NCBI RefSeq assembly: GCF_014648995.1
Contig: NZ_BMSE01000005.1
Coordinates: 1-64,000, forward strand
From: Streptomyces massasporeus
Lineage (GTDB): Bacteria; Actinomycetota; Actinomycetes; Streptomycetales; Streptomycetaceae
DNA length: 64,000 bases
Reading direction: 5' to 3'
In this document: positions 27,515 through 36,576 of the stretch, piece by piece
Position numbering within the stretch: position 1 is the stretch's first letter
Layout of the letters: each line of letters starts with the position of its first letter
Notes under the pieces: generated by a model
The model's input: only the letters and a program-made list of their open reading frames with translations
Databases searched by the model: none
Told to the model about the DNA's origin: nothing
Translations under genes and position numbers: made by a program

Positions 27515-28159
27515 TCAGAAACCCGGACCGCCCACCCTGTCCCCGGCCGCGGCAAGCCGCCCCCACAGCAGATCAGCCAGACTCCGCACCAACTCGGCAC
27601 GAGAACAAGGCCGTTCCCCCAGCCACCAGTCCCCGGCCGCATGCATCATGCCGACGATCCCGTGTCCCCACACCCGCGCCAGCTGCTGCCCGCCCGGCCC
27701 GAGATCCAGCCGCTCCTCGATGACCTGCGCCAGCTCCTCGCCCATCCGCCGCAGCAACGGCGCGCTGTGCTTGCCGACATCGAACCCCGCGTCCCCCGGC
27801 TGGCCCCCCTCCGCGGGGTGCATCAGGAACCGGTACACCTGGGGCCGCAGCTCGATCGCCGTGAGGTACGTGTCCAACGTCGCCTCGACCCGCTCCCGTC
27901 GGTCCGCCGGGGCGTCCAGTGCCGCCCGCAGCGAGTCGAGCAGCGCGTCGGTGTGCCGCATGGCAAGGGCCGCGTAAAGTCCGCCCTTGTCGCCGAAGTG
28001 GCGATACAGAATCGGCTTGGTGATGCCGGCTTCCGCAGCGATCGCGTTCATCGAGGCCTGCGGGCCGTCGCGCAGCACCACTCGGTCGGCGGCCTCCAGC
28101 AGCTCACGCCGGCGGCGGTCGGCGGACCGTTGCTGATCGGTCCGCTGCGTGGTGTCCAT
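27515..28159 (-). CDS. TetR family regulator of fatty-acid metabolism (inferred)
   Basis: A 214-aa repressor. Helix-turn-helix at about residues 17-60 (VVLRDGPQASMNAIAAEAGITKPILYRHFGDKGG). The ligand domain carries a VYRFLMHP segment seen in acyl-CoA-type TetR regulators. It is divergent from an acyl-CoA dehydrogenase gene across 172 bp that hold several dyads, so it probably represses that gene and itself in response to an acyl-CoA. ATG 28159. Confidence 0.85.
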   Translation of the reverse strand: MDTTQRTDQQRSADRRRRELLEAADRVVLRDGPQASMNAIAAEAGITKPILYRHFGDKGGLYAALAMRHTDALLDSLRAALDAPADRRERVEATLDTYLTAIELRPQVYRFLMHPAEGGQPGDAGFDVGKHSAPLLRRMGEELAQVIEERLDLGPGGQQLARVWGHGIVGMMHAAGDWWLGERPCSRAELVRSLADLLWGRLAAAGDRVGGPGF

Positions 28160-28237
28160 GATCTCTCCCCACCCGTGCTGTTTCGATGACGCCTGCGCAA
28201 ACTAACACTGAAGCATGCCCAGGACACCGAACGGGTG

Positions 28238-28304
28238 CCGACCGGTCGGTAGGAGTTGACTTCGACTACCCGTCGGTAACAGACTGCTGTTACCGCAAGT
28301 AACA
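28238..28304. promoter_or_regulatory. Cluster of operator-like palindromes
   Basis: In the divergent TetR/acyl-CoA dehydrogenase gap: a perfect 12-bp palindrome CCGACCGGTCGG (28238-28249), TACC-CGTC-GGTA (28267-28278), and TGTTAC-CGCAA-GTAACA (28288-28304). The last partly overlaps a fourth dyad, CGGTAAC...GTTACCG (28274-28295). Likely TetR binding sites; more than one regulator may bind. Confidence 0.55.
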
Positions 28305-28331
28305 TGCACGTGTGCCGCTGGAGGGGACGAC

Positions 28332-29558
28332 ATGGCCGAGTTCACCATGGAGCTCAACGACGAACAGAAGGAGGTCCGGGACTGGCTGCACGGCTTCGCG
28401 GCCGATGTGATCCGCCCCGCGGCCGCCGAATGGGACGAGCGTGAGGAGACTCCCTGGCCGGTCATCCAGGAAGCCGCCAAGGTGGGCATCTACTCCCTGG
28501 ACTTCTACGCCCAGCAGTACTTCGACCCGACCGGCCTCGGCATCCCCATGGCGATGGAGGAGCTGTTCTGGGGCGACGCGGGCATCGCCCTGTCGATCGT
28601 CGGCACCGGCCTCGCCGCCGTAGGCGTCCTCGCCAACGGCACCGAGGAGCAGATCGGTACCTGGATCCCCCAGATGTACGGCGACGCCAACGACGTCAAG
28701 GTCGCCGCGTTCTGCTCCTCCGAGCCCGACGCCGGCTCCGACGTGGCCTCCATGCGCACCCGGGCCGTGTACGACGAGGCCAAGGACGAGTGGGTGCTCA
28801 ACGGCACCAAGACCTGGGCGACCAACGGCGGCATCGCCAACGTCCACGTCGTCGTCGCGGTCGTCGACGCCGACCTCGGCTCCAAGGGACACGCCTCCTT
28901 CATCGTCCCGCCCGGGACGCCGGGCCTGGCCCAGGGCCAGAAGTTCAAGAAGCACGGCATCCGCGCCTCCCACACCGCCGAGGTCATCCTCGACAACGTG
29001 CGCGTTCCCGGCTCCTGCCTGCTCGGCGGCAAGGAGAAGCTGGACGAGCGGCTGGCCCGGGCCCGGGAGCGGGCCAAGGCGGGCGGCGAGCGGGTGAAGA
29101 ACGCGGCGATGGCCACGTTCGAGGCCTCGCGCCCGGCCGTCGGCGCGATGGCCGTCGGTACCGCCCGTGCCGCGTACGAGGTCGCCCTCGACTACGCGAA
29201 GACGCGTGAGCAGTTCGGCCGGCCGATCATCGACAACCAGGGTGTCGCCTTCGAGCTCGCCGACATGCGGACGCAGATCGACGCGGCCCGGCTGCTGGTG
29301 TGGCGGGCGTCCTGGATGGCGGTCAACGGCAAGCCCTTCACGGCGGCCGAGGGCTCGATGTCCAAGCTGTTCGCGAGCGAGACGGCCAAGAAGGTCACGG
29401 GCCAGGCGATCCAGATCCTCGGCGGCAACGGCTACACCCGGGAGTACCCCGTCGAGCGGATGCACCGCGACGCAGCCATTTACACCATCTTCGAGGGCAC
29501 GAGCGAGATCCAGCGCCTGGTCATCGCCCGCACCCTCGCCGGTGTGCCGATCCGCTAA
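28332..29558 (+). CDS. Acyl-CoA dehydrogenase
   Basis: A 408-aa flavoenzyme of beta-oxidation type. FAD and substrate motifs include [18 protein letters not shown], the KTWATNGG segment, [11 protein letters not shown], and [21 protein letters not shown]; the catalytic glutamate is in [11 protein letters not shown] near residue 395. ATG 28332, first in-frame ATG after the AGGGGACG site. Its stop overlaps by 3 nt the stop of the convergent cupin gene. Probably controlled by the divergent TetR protein. Confidence 0.93.
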   Translation: MAEFTMELNDEQKEVRDWLHGFAADVIRPAAAEWDEREETPWPVIQEAAKVGIYSLDFYAQQYFDPTGLGIPMAMEELFWGDAGIALSIVGTGLAAVGVLANGTEEQIGTWIPQMYGDANDVKVAAFCSSEPDAGSDVASMRTRAVYDEAKDEWVLNGTKTWATNGGIANVHVVVAVVDADLGSKGHASFIVPPGTPGLAQGQKFKKHGIRASHTAEVILDNVRVPGSCLLGGKEKLDERLARARERAKAGGERVKNAAMATFEASRPAVGAMAVGTARAAYEVALDYAKTREQFGRPIIDNQGVAFELADMRTQIDAARLLVWRASWMAVNGKPFTAAEGSMSKLFASETAKKVTGQAIQILGGNGYTREYPVERMHRDAAIYTIFEGTSEIQRLVIARTLAGVPIR

Positions 29559-30076
29559 CGGTGTCTGAGCGGCGTCAGCTGCTCGATGTCGTAGCGCGCC
29601 CGCAGTTCCTGGATCGCCGCGTGGTCCGGCGGGCCTCCGCCGCCGAGGATCTCCAGCAGTTCCTCGAAGTACCGCTCGTGGTCCGGTGGCGGGCTGGCCT
29701 GGAAGAACATCTTCGCCGGCGTGTCCGTCGGGTTGGCGAAGGCGTGCGGGCACCCCGGGGGTACGACGATCACCGTCCCCGGAGTCGCCCGTACCACCCG
29801 GTTGCCCGAAGGGGACTCCCACCTCTGCCAGTGGTCGGGCGTGCGGATCCGCGGCTCGAAGGCGAGGACGTCCAGCTCGCCTTCGAGTACGTAGAACAAC
29901 TCCTCGCTGCGGGTGTGCACATGGGCGCCGACGTCGAAGCCCGGCGGCACGACCACCTCGAACGTGGAGGCCACCCGCGAGTGCGTGCCCGTCACCTTGA
30001 AGGTGACCTGCTGGGCGGGGGTCTGCATGATCCGGCCCTGGCCGGGCGGGACGAGCAGCCCCTCGGTCGCCGTCAT
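29555..30076 (-). CDS. Cupin protein in the rppA operon (possible quinone-forming oxygenase)
   Basis: A 173-aa single-domain cupin. Metal-binding motif 1 is [16 protein letters not shown] (about residues 52-67) and motif 2 is [10 protein letters not shown] (about 106-115). It starts 7 nt after the P450-like gene, last in the rppA operon. Streptomyces cupins next to RppA (the MomA type, S. antibioticus) oxidise tetrahydroxynaphthalene to flaviolin; I infer the same role here. The metal residues look intact. Confidence 0.78.
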   Translation of the reverse strand: MTATEGLLVPPGQGRIMQTPAQQVTFKVTGTHSRVASTFEVVVPPGFDVGAHVHTRSEELFYVLEGELDVLAFEPRIRTPDHWQRWESPSGNRVVRATPGTVIVVPPGCPHAFANPTDTPAKMFFQASPPPDHERYFEELLEILGGGGPPDHAAIQELRARYDIEQLTPLRHR

Positions 30077-30083
30077 CGCCGTC

Positions 30084-30926
30084 TCACCACGTCACGGGCA
30101 GGGCCTCGGGTCCGCGGATCAGCGAGCCCTTCCTGAACCGCACGTCCTCGGCCGGGACGGCGAGCCGCAGGCCCGGTACGCCGTCGAGGAGCGCGTCCAC
30201 CAGGAGCTCCGCCTCCATCCGGACCGGCATGGCATCCTGCCCGGCGATCCGGGACAGCCCGACCGGATCCGGGTGGGGGAGCGGGCGCAGCAGTTCGTCG
30301 ACGGCCCGGCGGCGGATCTCCGGTTGGGCGCGCAACCGTTCGGCGAGCCCGGGTCGGGTCAGCAGGACGTGGAACATCCGGCCGCAGGTGTCGGTGACCG
30401 CCTCGCCGTCGATCTGGAGGAGGACCGCGAGTGCGACCGCCTCGTCCAGGGTGACCTCCTCGCGGCCCACGGCGGCACCGAGCATCGAGGCGGCGTCCTC
30501 GCCCGTGCTGCCCTCGCGCAGCCCGATGAGGTCGGAGAAGTAGGCGCCCATCTCCCTCCTGGCCTTCTCACCGGCCTCGGCGCCGGGCGAGGAGGACAGG
30601 ATCTGCCGCGTCCACGTGTGCATGCCCTGCCGGTCGGCCGCCGGGACGCCCATCAGCTCGCAGATCACCGCGACGGAGAACGGGCCGAGCACGGCCTCGC
30701 ACAGGTCGGCGGGCGGGCCGTCCTGGAGCATCTCGTCGACCAGTTCCGCCAGCATGCGCCGGGACCGCTCGCGCACCCGCCCGACCCCGCGCGCCGTGAA
30801 CGCGGCGGCGACGCCGCGGCGCAGCCGGACGTGGTCCGCCGGGTCCGGGAAACCCACCGCGCCCCGGGCCGGGTCGAAGCGCGGGGCCGGCCGGGTGACC
30901 TGCCGCTCCACCGTTTCCTCGCTCAT
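30084..30926 (-). CDS. CYP158A-like P450 remnant lacking the haem-binding Cys loop
   Basis: A 280-aa protein clearly of the P450 fold: the HVRLRRGVAAAFTARGV segment, CELMGVP, the I-helix region LAVLLQIDGEAVTD, the K-helix ExxR in DELLRPL, and the end LIRGPEALPVTW shared with CYP158A2 as I recall it. That enzyme has about 404 residues. Here about 70 residues are missing after MSEETV and about 55-60 near residue 230, just the part with FGxGxHxC. No other cysteine stands in its place. The frame is open throughout, and ATG 30926 follows the rppA stop by 1 nt, so a missed upstream start cannot supply the gap. It may be a decayed gene or a haem-free partner protein. Confidence 0.8.
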   Translation of the reverse strand: MSEETVERQVTRPAPRFDPARGAVGFPDPADHVRLRRGVAAAFTARGVGRVRERSRRMLAELVDEMLQDGPPADLCEAVLGPFSVAVICELMGVPAADRQGMHTWTRQILSSSPGAEAGEKARREMGAYFSDLIGLREGSTGEDAASMLGAAVGREEVTLDEAVALAVLLQIDGEAVTDTCGRMFHVLLTRPGLAERLRAQPEIRRRAVDELLRPLPHPDPVGLSRIAGQDAMPVRMEAELLVDALLDGVPGLRLAVPAEDVRFRKGSLIRGPEALPVTW

Positions 30927-30927
30927 G

Positions 30928-31989
30928 TCACCTCGTCTCGTCCGCGCTGTGCCAGCGGCCCAGGGCCATCTCGGCGGTGATGCCGGGACCGAACCCGGCG
31001 AGCAGCCCGCGCGCCTGGTCCCCGGGGCCGCCGTCGTCGAACAGCCGGCGCAGCGCGTCCAGGACGACGGCGCTGGCGATGTTGCCGTACTCGGTGAGCG
31101 TGGCCCGGCTGAAGCGGAAGGCGTGCGGGTCGACGTGCAGGAAGGTGCTGAGGTCGTCGAGGATGCGGGGCCCACCCGCGTGGACGATGTAGAAGTCCAG
31201 GCCGGAGGCGTCCCAGCCGTGGTCACCCGCCAGGTCCTTCAGTGCCGGTGCGAGCGGCTCCATGGTCGAGGGGACCCGCTTGTCCAGCAGGAAGTGGAAG
31301 CCCGTCGCCTTCACGTCGTACATGATCCAGTCGTCGGTCTTGGGGATCAGGTACGAACCGTTGCGTTCCAGGCGGATGCCCTCGCCGCCCCGACCGCGGA
31401 CCACGGCGGCGGCGATGCCGTCACCGAACAGCCCGTTCGACAGCAGCGAGCCGACGCCGATGTCGGTCGGCTGGTAGCACAGCGAGCAGAACTCGCAGGC
31501 CACGATCAGCACGTTGGCCTCGGGGTACGCCGTGCAGAAGTCGTGGGCGCGGTTGATCGCCGCGCCGCCGGCCGCGCAACCCAGCTGGGCCACCGGCAGC
31601 TGACGGGTGGTCGGGTCGAAGCCCATCTCGTTGATCAGCCAGGCCGTGAGCGAGGGCATCATGAAGCCCGTGCACGACACGTAGATGATCAGGTCCACCT
31701 CGGCGGTGAGCAGCTCCGCGTCGTCCAGCGCCCGCTGCACGACCGCCGGCACCCGGGCCTTCGCCTCGGCCTCGTAGAGCTTGTTGCGGTCCTCGAACCC
31801 GGGGTGCTTCAGCGTTTCCTCGATGGGTTGCACGATGTGCCGCGTGCGCACACCGGTGTTCTCTATCAGCCGGAGGGCCAGCGGCAGTTGGGGGTGGCCG
31901 GCGTGGCGCTCACGCGCCAGCTCCAGCGTCTCCTCCATCGTGATCACGTGCTCTGGAACGGACACCGAGGGTCTGCACAAAGTCGCCAT
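30928..31989 (-). CDS. rppA: Type III polyketide synthase, 1,3,6,8-tetrahydroxynaphthalene synthase
   Basis: A 353-aa chalcone-synthase-family enzyme that condenses five malonyl-CoA into tetrahydroxynaphthalene, the precursor of flaviolin and related pigments. The catalytic triad is visible: Cys in AQLGCAAGGAA (about 138), His in YIVHAGGP (about 270), Asn in EYGNIAS (about 303). ATG 31989 fits the MATLCRPSVSVPEHVIT start of RppA proteins. It leads the operon with the P450-like and cupin genes, divergent from a TenA-like gene. Confidence 0.95.
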   Translation of the reverse strand: MATLCRPSVSVPEHVITMEETLELARERHAGHPQLPLALRLIENTGVRTRHIVQPIEETLKHPGFEDRNKLYEAEAKARVPAVVQRALDDAELLTAEVDLIIYVSCTGFMMPSLTAWLINEMGFDPTTRQLPVAQLGCAAGGAAINRAHDFCTAYPEANVLIVACEFCSLCYQPTDIGVGSLLSNGLFGDGIAAAVVRGRGGEGIRLERNGSYLIPKTDDWIMYDVKATGFHFLLDKRVPSTMEPLAPALKDLAGDHGWDASGLDFYIVHAGGPRILDDLSTFLHVDPHAFRFSRATLTEYGNIASAVVLDALRRLFDDGGPGDQARGLLAGFGPGITAEMALGRWHSADETR

Positions 31990-32163
31990 GAACCGTGCCT
32001 GCTTTCGCCTCCCGGAAGGCCCTTCGGCCCCGGTCAGAAGGTGGTTCACCTCAAGGGTGGTCCACCCACGATCACCCGCCCGTTCGCCGACTTCGCGCCG
32101 GACTACTCCGTATCAGGGATGGCGTGCCAGGCTCGTCCCGACACTGCGACGACGGAGGACGCG

Positions 32164-32829
32164 ATGACGCACCCGGCCCGGGCCCTGCTGGAGACGACCA
32201 CCGCCACCCTCGCCCCCGATCCGCACGCCAACCCGCTGGTCCCCCGGATCGCCGACGGCGCGGCTCCCCTCACCACCCTCGCCGCGCTCGCCCTCGAGCA
32301 GACCTGGGTGATTCCCGCGGACCGCAGGGCGTTCGAGTTCCTGGCGGCGCGCGGCGAAGCGACGGCCCCGCGGGCCGCGGCCTTCTTCACCGCGCTGGCC
32401 GAGGGCGAGGCGCTGGCGGGTGAGCGACTGACGGCGTTCACCCGAGCGTGCGGCGTGGACGAGCCGGGGGAGGCGTCGTACGAGCCCTTGCCCGGCTGCC
32501 AGGCCTACCCCGCATACGTGGCCTGGCTGGCCCTGAACGCCTCACCGGCGGACGTGGTCCTGGCGCTGACGGCCAACTTCTCGGCGTGGGGCGGCTATTG
32601 CGCGACGATCGCGACCGCGCTGCGGGAGCGGTACGGCTTCACCGACGAGGCCTGCGCCTTCTTCGACTTCTTCGCGCAGCCGGCACCGGAGCTGGACCGG
32701 CTGGCGGTGGCGGCGGTTCAGGAAGCCCTGGACACCGGACGCCTCGACGAGGAGCGGGCACACACGTACGGCCGCCTGCTGCAGACCTACGAGGCGATGT
32801 TCTGGAACGCGTTGACCCGTGTGCCCTGA
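32164..32829 (+). CDS. TenA/haem-oxygenase-fold protein
   Basis: A 221-aa all-helical protein of the TenA/PqqC-type fold. FEFLAARGEA, FTALAEGEALAGERL and NFSAWGGYCATIATALRERYGFTDEACAFFDFF are typical of the group. Thiaminase-type catalytic cysteines are not obvious, so thiamin salvage cannot be claimed. ATG 32164. Divergent from rppA; its stop directly abuts the stop of the next minus-strand gene. Confidence 0.72.
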   Translation: MTHPARALLETTTATLAPDPHANPLVPRIADGAAPLTTLAALALEQTWVIPADRRAFEFLAARGEATAPRAAAFFTALAEGEALAGERLTAFTRACGVDEPGEASYEPLPGCQAYPAYVAWLALNASPADVVLALTANFSAWGGYCATIATALRERYGFTDEACAFFDFFAQPAPELDRLAVAAVQEALDTGRLDEERAHTYGRLLQTYEAMFWNALTRVP

Positions 32830-33066
32830 CTACGTCGCGGTCCCACTGCTGTGCGCGATGCACGCCACATCGATGCGATCGGCCAGTTTCGCCAGCTCGA
32901 TGGCCAGCTCGGCCACCGTGTCCTCGTCCAGCCCCGACTCCCCGCCCTCCACGAGCCGCACCCACCGACCCCCCACCGTCCGCAAGAGCTTGCTGACATC
33001 CGCCGCAGACACCTGCAAGGTCCCGCGGTCGTCGACGATCAGAGGCAGAGTCACTTCGCGGTTCAC
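32830..33066 (-). CDS. Small hypothetical protein
   Basis: A frame of about 78 aa (TLPLIVDDRGTLQVSAADVSKLLRTVGGRW to AHSSGTAT) with a balanced charged composition, not membrane-bound. The start is uncertain: GTG 33066 or ATG 33102, the latter overlapping the end of the aldehyde dehydrogenase gene; neither has a strong ribosome site. It is downstream of that gene on the same strand, so perhaps co-transcribed. Function unknown. Confidence 0.6.
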   Translation of the reverse strand: MNREVTLPLIVDDRGTLQVSAADVSKLLRTVGGRWVRLVEGGESGLDEDTVAELAIELAKLADRIDVACIAHSSGTAT

Positions 33067-33091
33067 AGACGGGATCGTAGCCCCGCAACAC

Positions 33092-34477
33092 TCACGCACC
33101 ATGCCAAACAGTGGTGATGTTGCAGAACTCGCGGATTCCGTGCCCGGACAGCTCACGCCCGTACCCGGACCGCTTCACACCGCCGAACGGGAACGCCGGA
33201 TGGGACGCGGTCATGCCGTTGAAGAACACCCCGCCGGCCTCCAGGTCCCGTACGAACCGGTCGACCTCCTCCTCGTCCCGCGTCCAGACGTTCGAACTCA
33301 GCCCGAACGGAGAGTCGTTCGCGATCAGCACGGCCTCGTCCAGGTCGGCCGCCCGGTACAGCGTCGCGACCGGTCCGAACGCCTCCTCCCGGTGGATCCG
33401 CATCTCGCGGGTGATGCCGGCGAGGACCGACGGCGTGTAGTACCAGCCGGGGCCGTCCGGCCGTTCGCCACCGCACAGCACCTGCGCTCCACTGCGTACC
33501 GCGTCGTCGACCAGTTCCTCCACATCGCGCAGCCCCTGCTCGCTGGCGAGCGGCCCGACCTCGGTGTCGTCGGCCATGGGGTCGCCGACCTTCAGCGCCT
33601 TCATGCCCGCGGCGAACCGCTCGGCGAAGGCGTCGTAGACGTCCGTGTGCACGATGAACCGCTTCGCGGCGATGCAGGACTGCCCGTTGTTCTGCACCCG
33701 CGCGGTCACCGCGACCTTGGCGGCCCGGTCGATGTCGGCGGAGGGCATGACGACGAACGGGTCGCTGCCGCCCAGCTCCAGCACCGTCTTCTTGATCATC
33801 TCTCCGGCGGTGGAGGCGACCGCGCGGCCCGCAGGCTCGCTGCCGGTGAGTGTGGCGGCCTTGACCCGCTCGTCGCGCAGGATCTCGTCGACCGCCCCGG
33901 AGCCGATCAGCAGGGTCTGGAAGGTGCCCTCGGTGAAGCCCGCCCGGTGGAAGAGGTCCTCCAGGTAGAGGGCGGTCTGCGGGACGTTCGAGGCGTGCTT
34001 GAGCAGGCCCACGTTGCCCGCCATCAGCGCGGGCGCGGCGAAGCGGATCACCTGCCACAGCGGGAAGTTCCACGGCATCACCGCGAGCACCGGACCGAGC
34101 GGCCGGTAGCGGACCCGGACGCGTGAGGCGCCGGAGTCCTTCACGTCGGAGTCGGCGGGTTCCTCGTCGGCGAGGAGTTCCTCGGCGTGGTCGGCGTACC
34201 AGCGCATCGCCTTGGCGCACTTCGCCGCCTCGGCCCGGGCCTGCTGGATCGGCTTGCCCATCTCGGTGGTCATCACGCGGGCGATGTCCTGCTGGTCCTC
34301 TTCGAGGAGGTCGGCGGCCCGGTGCACCAGCCGGGCGCGCTCGTCGAAGGTCGTCGTCCGGTACGTGCGGAACGTGGCCTCCGCGAGCTGGAGCCGGCGC
34401 TCGATCTCCTGCTCGTCCATGGCCTCGTACGTCTTGAGCGTCTCGCCGTTCGCCGGGTTCACCGTTGCGATGGGCAT
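33092..34477 (-). CDS. Aldehyde dehydrogenase, succinate-semialdehyde dehydrogenase-like
   Basis: A 461-aa NAD(P)-dependent aldehyde dehydrogenase. The N-terminus (ATVNPANGETLKTYEAM), NFPLWQVIRFAAPALMAGN, the catalytic Glu in LELGGSDPF and Cys in NNGQSCIAAKRF, and the C-terminal PFGGVKRSGYGREL are intact. The closest match is the GabD/YneI group that oxidises succinate semialdehyde. No gabT lies nearby. ATG 34477 has GGAGG 5-9 nt upstream. Confidence 0.92.
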   Translation of the reverse strand: MPIATVNPANGETLKTYEAMDEQEIERRLQLAEATFRTYRTTTFDERARLVHRAADLLEEDQQDIARVMTTEMGKPIQQARAEAAKCAKAMRWYADHAEELLADEEPADSDVKDSGASRVRVRYRPLGPVLAVMPWNFPLWQVIRFAAPALMAGNVGLLKHASNVPQTALYLEDLFHRAGFTEGTFQTLLIGSGAVDEILRDERVKAATLTGSEPAGRAVASTAGEMIKKTVLELGGSDPFVVMPSADIDRAAKVAVTARVQNNGQSCIAAKRFIVHTDVYDAFAERFAAGMKALKVGDPMADDTEVGPLASEQGLRDVEELVDDAVRSGAQVLCGGERPDGPGWYYTPSVLAGITREMRIHREEAFGPVATLYRAADLDEAVLIANDSPFGLSSNVWTRDEEEVDRFVRDLEAGGVFFNGMTASHPAFPFGGVKRSGYGRELSGHGIREFCNITTVWHGA

Positions 34478-34553
34478 GGCTGACCTCCCTCGGAGCGGGC
34501 TGTGTCTCGACCATCCCGCGCGGCGGAGGGGACCGCAACGCGGGAGCGTCTCC

Positions 34554-35012
34554 TCAGGGCGAGTGCTCCGCCAGCCGGTCGAGAAACGCCGTCTGCGCCT
34601 TGACGATCACCGAGCGGGCCCGGTCGAGACCGAACCAGGACACCCGGTCCAGCTCGGGGAACTCCTGGAGCCGTCCGGACTTCGGTGGCCACTCCATCCG
34701 GAAGGTTCCGGGCGTGATGGTCGCCGGGTCGAGGTCCGCCCGGATCGCCCAGGCCGTGACGATCTTGCCGCCTGTCTGCCGGACCTCGCCGAGGTCGATG
34801 GCCTCACCGTCGGGCGGGGGCAGCCCCAGTTCCTCCTGGAACTCGCGGCGGGCGGCCTCCCAGGCGGGCTCGTCCGGCTCGTACTCGCCCTTGATCACGG
34901 TCCACGCCCCGGCGTCGCGCCGGGCGAAGAACGGGCCGCCCATGTGGCCGAGCAGCACCTCGAGGCCGTCGTCGCCGGGGTGGAAGAGCAGCAGGCCGGC
35001 GCTGCGCTTCAC
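34554..35012 (-). CDS. NUDIX hydrolase overlapping the DNA ligase gene
   Basis: A 152-aa NUDIX protein with a complete box (G-x5-E-x7-REFxEELGL, about residues 42-64). KRSAGLLLFHPGDDGLEVLLGHMGGPFFARRDAGAWTVI-type starts are common in actinobacterial NUDIX/DNA-repair-linked proteins. GTG 35012 overlaps the ligase stop (GTGA), so it is translated right after LigB. A sanitising or nucleotide-clearing role beside an ATP-dependent ligase is inference. Confidence 0.87.
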   Translation of the reverse strand: MKRSAGLLLFHPGDDGLEVLLGHMGGPFFARRDAGAWTVIKGEYEPDEPAWEAARREFQEELGLPPPDGEAIDLGEVRQTGGKIVTAWAIRADLDPATITPGTFRMEWPPKSGRLQEFPELDRVSWFGLDRARSVIVKAQTAFLDRLAEHSP

Positions 35013-36547
35013 GGCGTCACCTCCGGGTGTGCTGCGAGCAGCGTCTCGACCGTGTCGGCGTCCTCGGGGCGCTTGTCCTCCCGGTAGCGCACGACACGGG
35101 CGAAGCGGAGGGTGACGCCGGCCGGGTAGCGGGTGGAACGCTGGAGCCCGTCGTAGGCGATCTCGACGACGAGTTCGGGGCGGACTCGTACCACGTGGTC
35201 GTCGGTCTCGACGGCGAGCTGCTGGAGGCGTTCGGTCTGCCAGGTGAGCATCGCGTCGGTCATGCCCTTGAACGTCTTGCCGAGCATGGCGAGGCCGCCG
35301 TCCGCGGTGCGGGCGCCGAGGTGGAGGTTGGAGAGCTTGCCGGTGCGGCGGCCGTGGCCCCATTCGGCGGCCAGGACGACCAGGTCCAGGGTGTGGACGG
35401 GTTTGACCTTCAGCCAGGAGGCCCCGCGCCGGCCCGCGCTGTAGGAGGCGTCGAGCGCCTTGGCGACGACGCCCTCGTGGCCGCGCTTCAGCGTCTCGGC
35501 GAGGAACTCCTCCGCGGCGGGCGTGTCGTCCGGCCCGGACACCAGGGTGCGCCGCACCCGCATCGGCTCGGGCACCAGCCGGGCCAGTTCGGCGTGCCGC
35601 TCGGCGAAGGGCAGGTCGAGCAGGTCGTGGCCGTCGACGGACAGCGCGTCGAAGAAGACGGGGGAGACCGGCACCGCGCGGGCGGCGGTCGCCACGTCCG
35701 TGCGGGAGCCGACGCGGCCGGCGGTCTCCTGGAACGAGCGGGGGCGCCCGGCCTCGTCGAAGGAGATCACCTCGCCGTCCAGGATGAACCGCTCGCCCCG
35801 CAACCGGAGTGCGGCGGCCGTCACTTCGGGCAGCCGGTCGGTGATGTCGTCGAGGGTGCGGGTGTAGAGCCGCACGGTGTCGCCGTCCCGGTGCAGCTGG
35901 ACGCGGATGCCGTCCAGCTTCTCCTCGACCGCGCAGGCGCCGAGCTTGTCCACCGCCTCCGCCACCGAGGAGGCGCTGTGCGCCAGCATCGGCCAGACCG
36001 GACGGCCGACGGTGAGACGGAACCGGTCGAGGGCGGCGGGGCCGTCCGCGAGCAGGGCCTGCGCGACCGTCTGGAGGGAGCCCGCGAGCATCACGGCCCG
36101 CCGTACGTTCGCGGGCGGCGTCCCGGTCGCCTGGGCGAGCCCTTCCACCGCCACGGCGTCCAGGGCGCCCTGCCGCACCTCGCCGGTGAGCAGTCCGAGC
36201 AGGAACCGCTGCTCGTCCTCGGTGGCGGCGCCCATCAACTCCCCGACCAGCCGGGCCCGTTCCGCCTGGGAGCCGGGGCCCGACACCTTGGCGAGCTCGG
36301 CCAGCCGGGCGTCCACGTCCCGCACGGTCAGGCCCGGCTCCGCCGCCGGCTCGACCGGGCGGCTCAGTACCTTCCAGCCGACGCCGATCCGCCCTTGCGG
36401 CAGCCGCCCCGCCAGATACGGGATGACGATCGGCACGTCGTCGGCCTCCGCGTCCCGGAAGAGCTCCGCGAGCAGGGCCGTCTTGCGGGACCGCGCCGAG
36501 GTGGCGGCGACCTCCTGGGACACTCGGGCCAGCCGGTGCAGCAGCAT
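35009..36547 (-). CDS. ligB: ATP-dependent DNA ligase
   Basis: A 512-aa eukaryote/archaeal-type ligase. The adenylated lysine lies in EEKLDGIRVQLH (about 213), motif III in ERFILDGEVISF, motif IV in GHEGVVAKALD, motif V in SWLKVKPVHTLDLVV; the N-terminal DNA-binding domain covers about residues 1-190. It joins nicks in DNA and is a second ligase beside the NAD-dependent LigA expected in Streptomyces. ATG 36547; there is no Ku or LigD gene here. Confidence 0.93.
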   Translation of the reverse strand: MLLHRLARVSQEVAATSARSRKTALLAELFRDAEADDVPIVIPYLAGRLPQGRIGVGWKVLSRPVEPAAEPGLTVRDVDARLAELAKVSGPGSQAERARLVGELMGAATEDEQRFLLGLLTGEVRQGALDAVAVEGLAQATGTPPANVRRAVMLAGSLQTVAQALLADGPAALDRFRLTVGRPVWPMLAHSASSVAEAVDKLGACAVEEKLDGIRVQLHRDGDTVRLYTRTLDDITDRLPEVTAAALRLRGERFILDGEVISFDEAGRPRSFQETAGRVGSRTDVATAARAVPVSPVFFDALSVDGHDLLDLPFAERHAELARLVPEPMRVRRTLVSGPDDTPAAEEFLAETLKRGHEGVVAKALDASYSAGRRGASWLKVKPVHTLDLVVLAAEWGHGRRTGKLSNLHLGARTADGGLAMLGKTFKGMTDAMLTWQTERLQQLAVETDDHVVRVRPELVVEIAYDGLQRSTRYPAGVTLRFARVVRYREDKRPEDADTVETLLAAHPEVTP

Positions 36548-36576
36548 GCAGCCATGGTGCACCGGAGGCGATGCCT

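Noticed and set aside
30084..30926. Active flaviolin-dimerising P450
   Set aside because: Despite clear CYP158A similarity the haem-ligand loop is absent, so P450 chemistry is not expected.
32164..32829. Thiaminase II (TenA) call
   Set aside because: The fold matches, but catalytic cysteines of thiaminases are not evident and no thiamin genes are near, so only the fold is reported.
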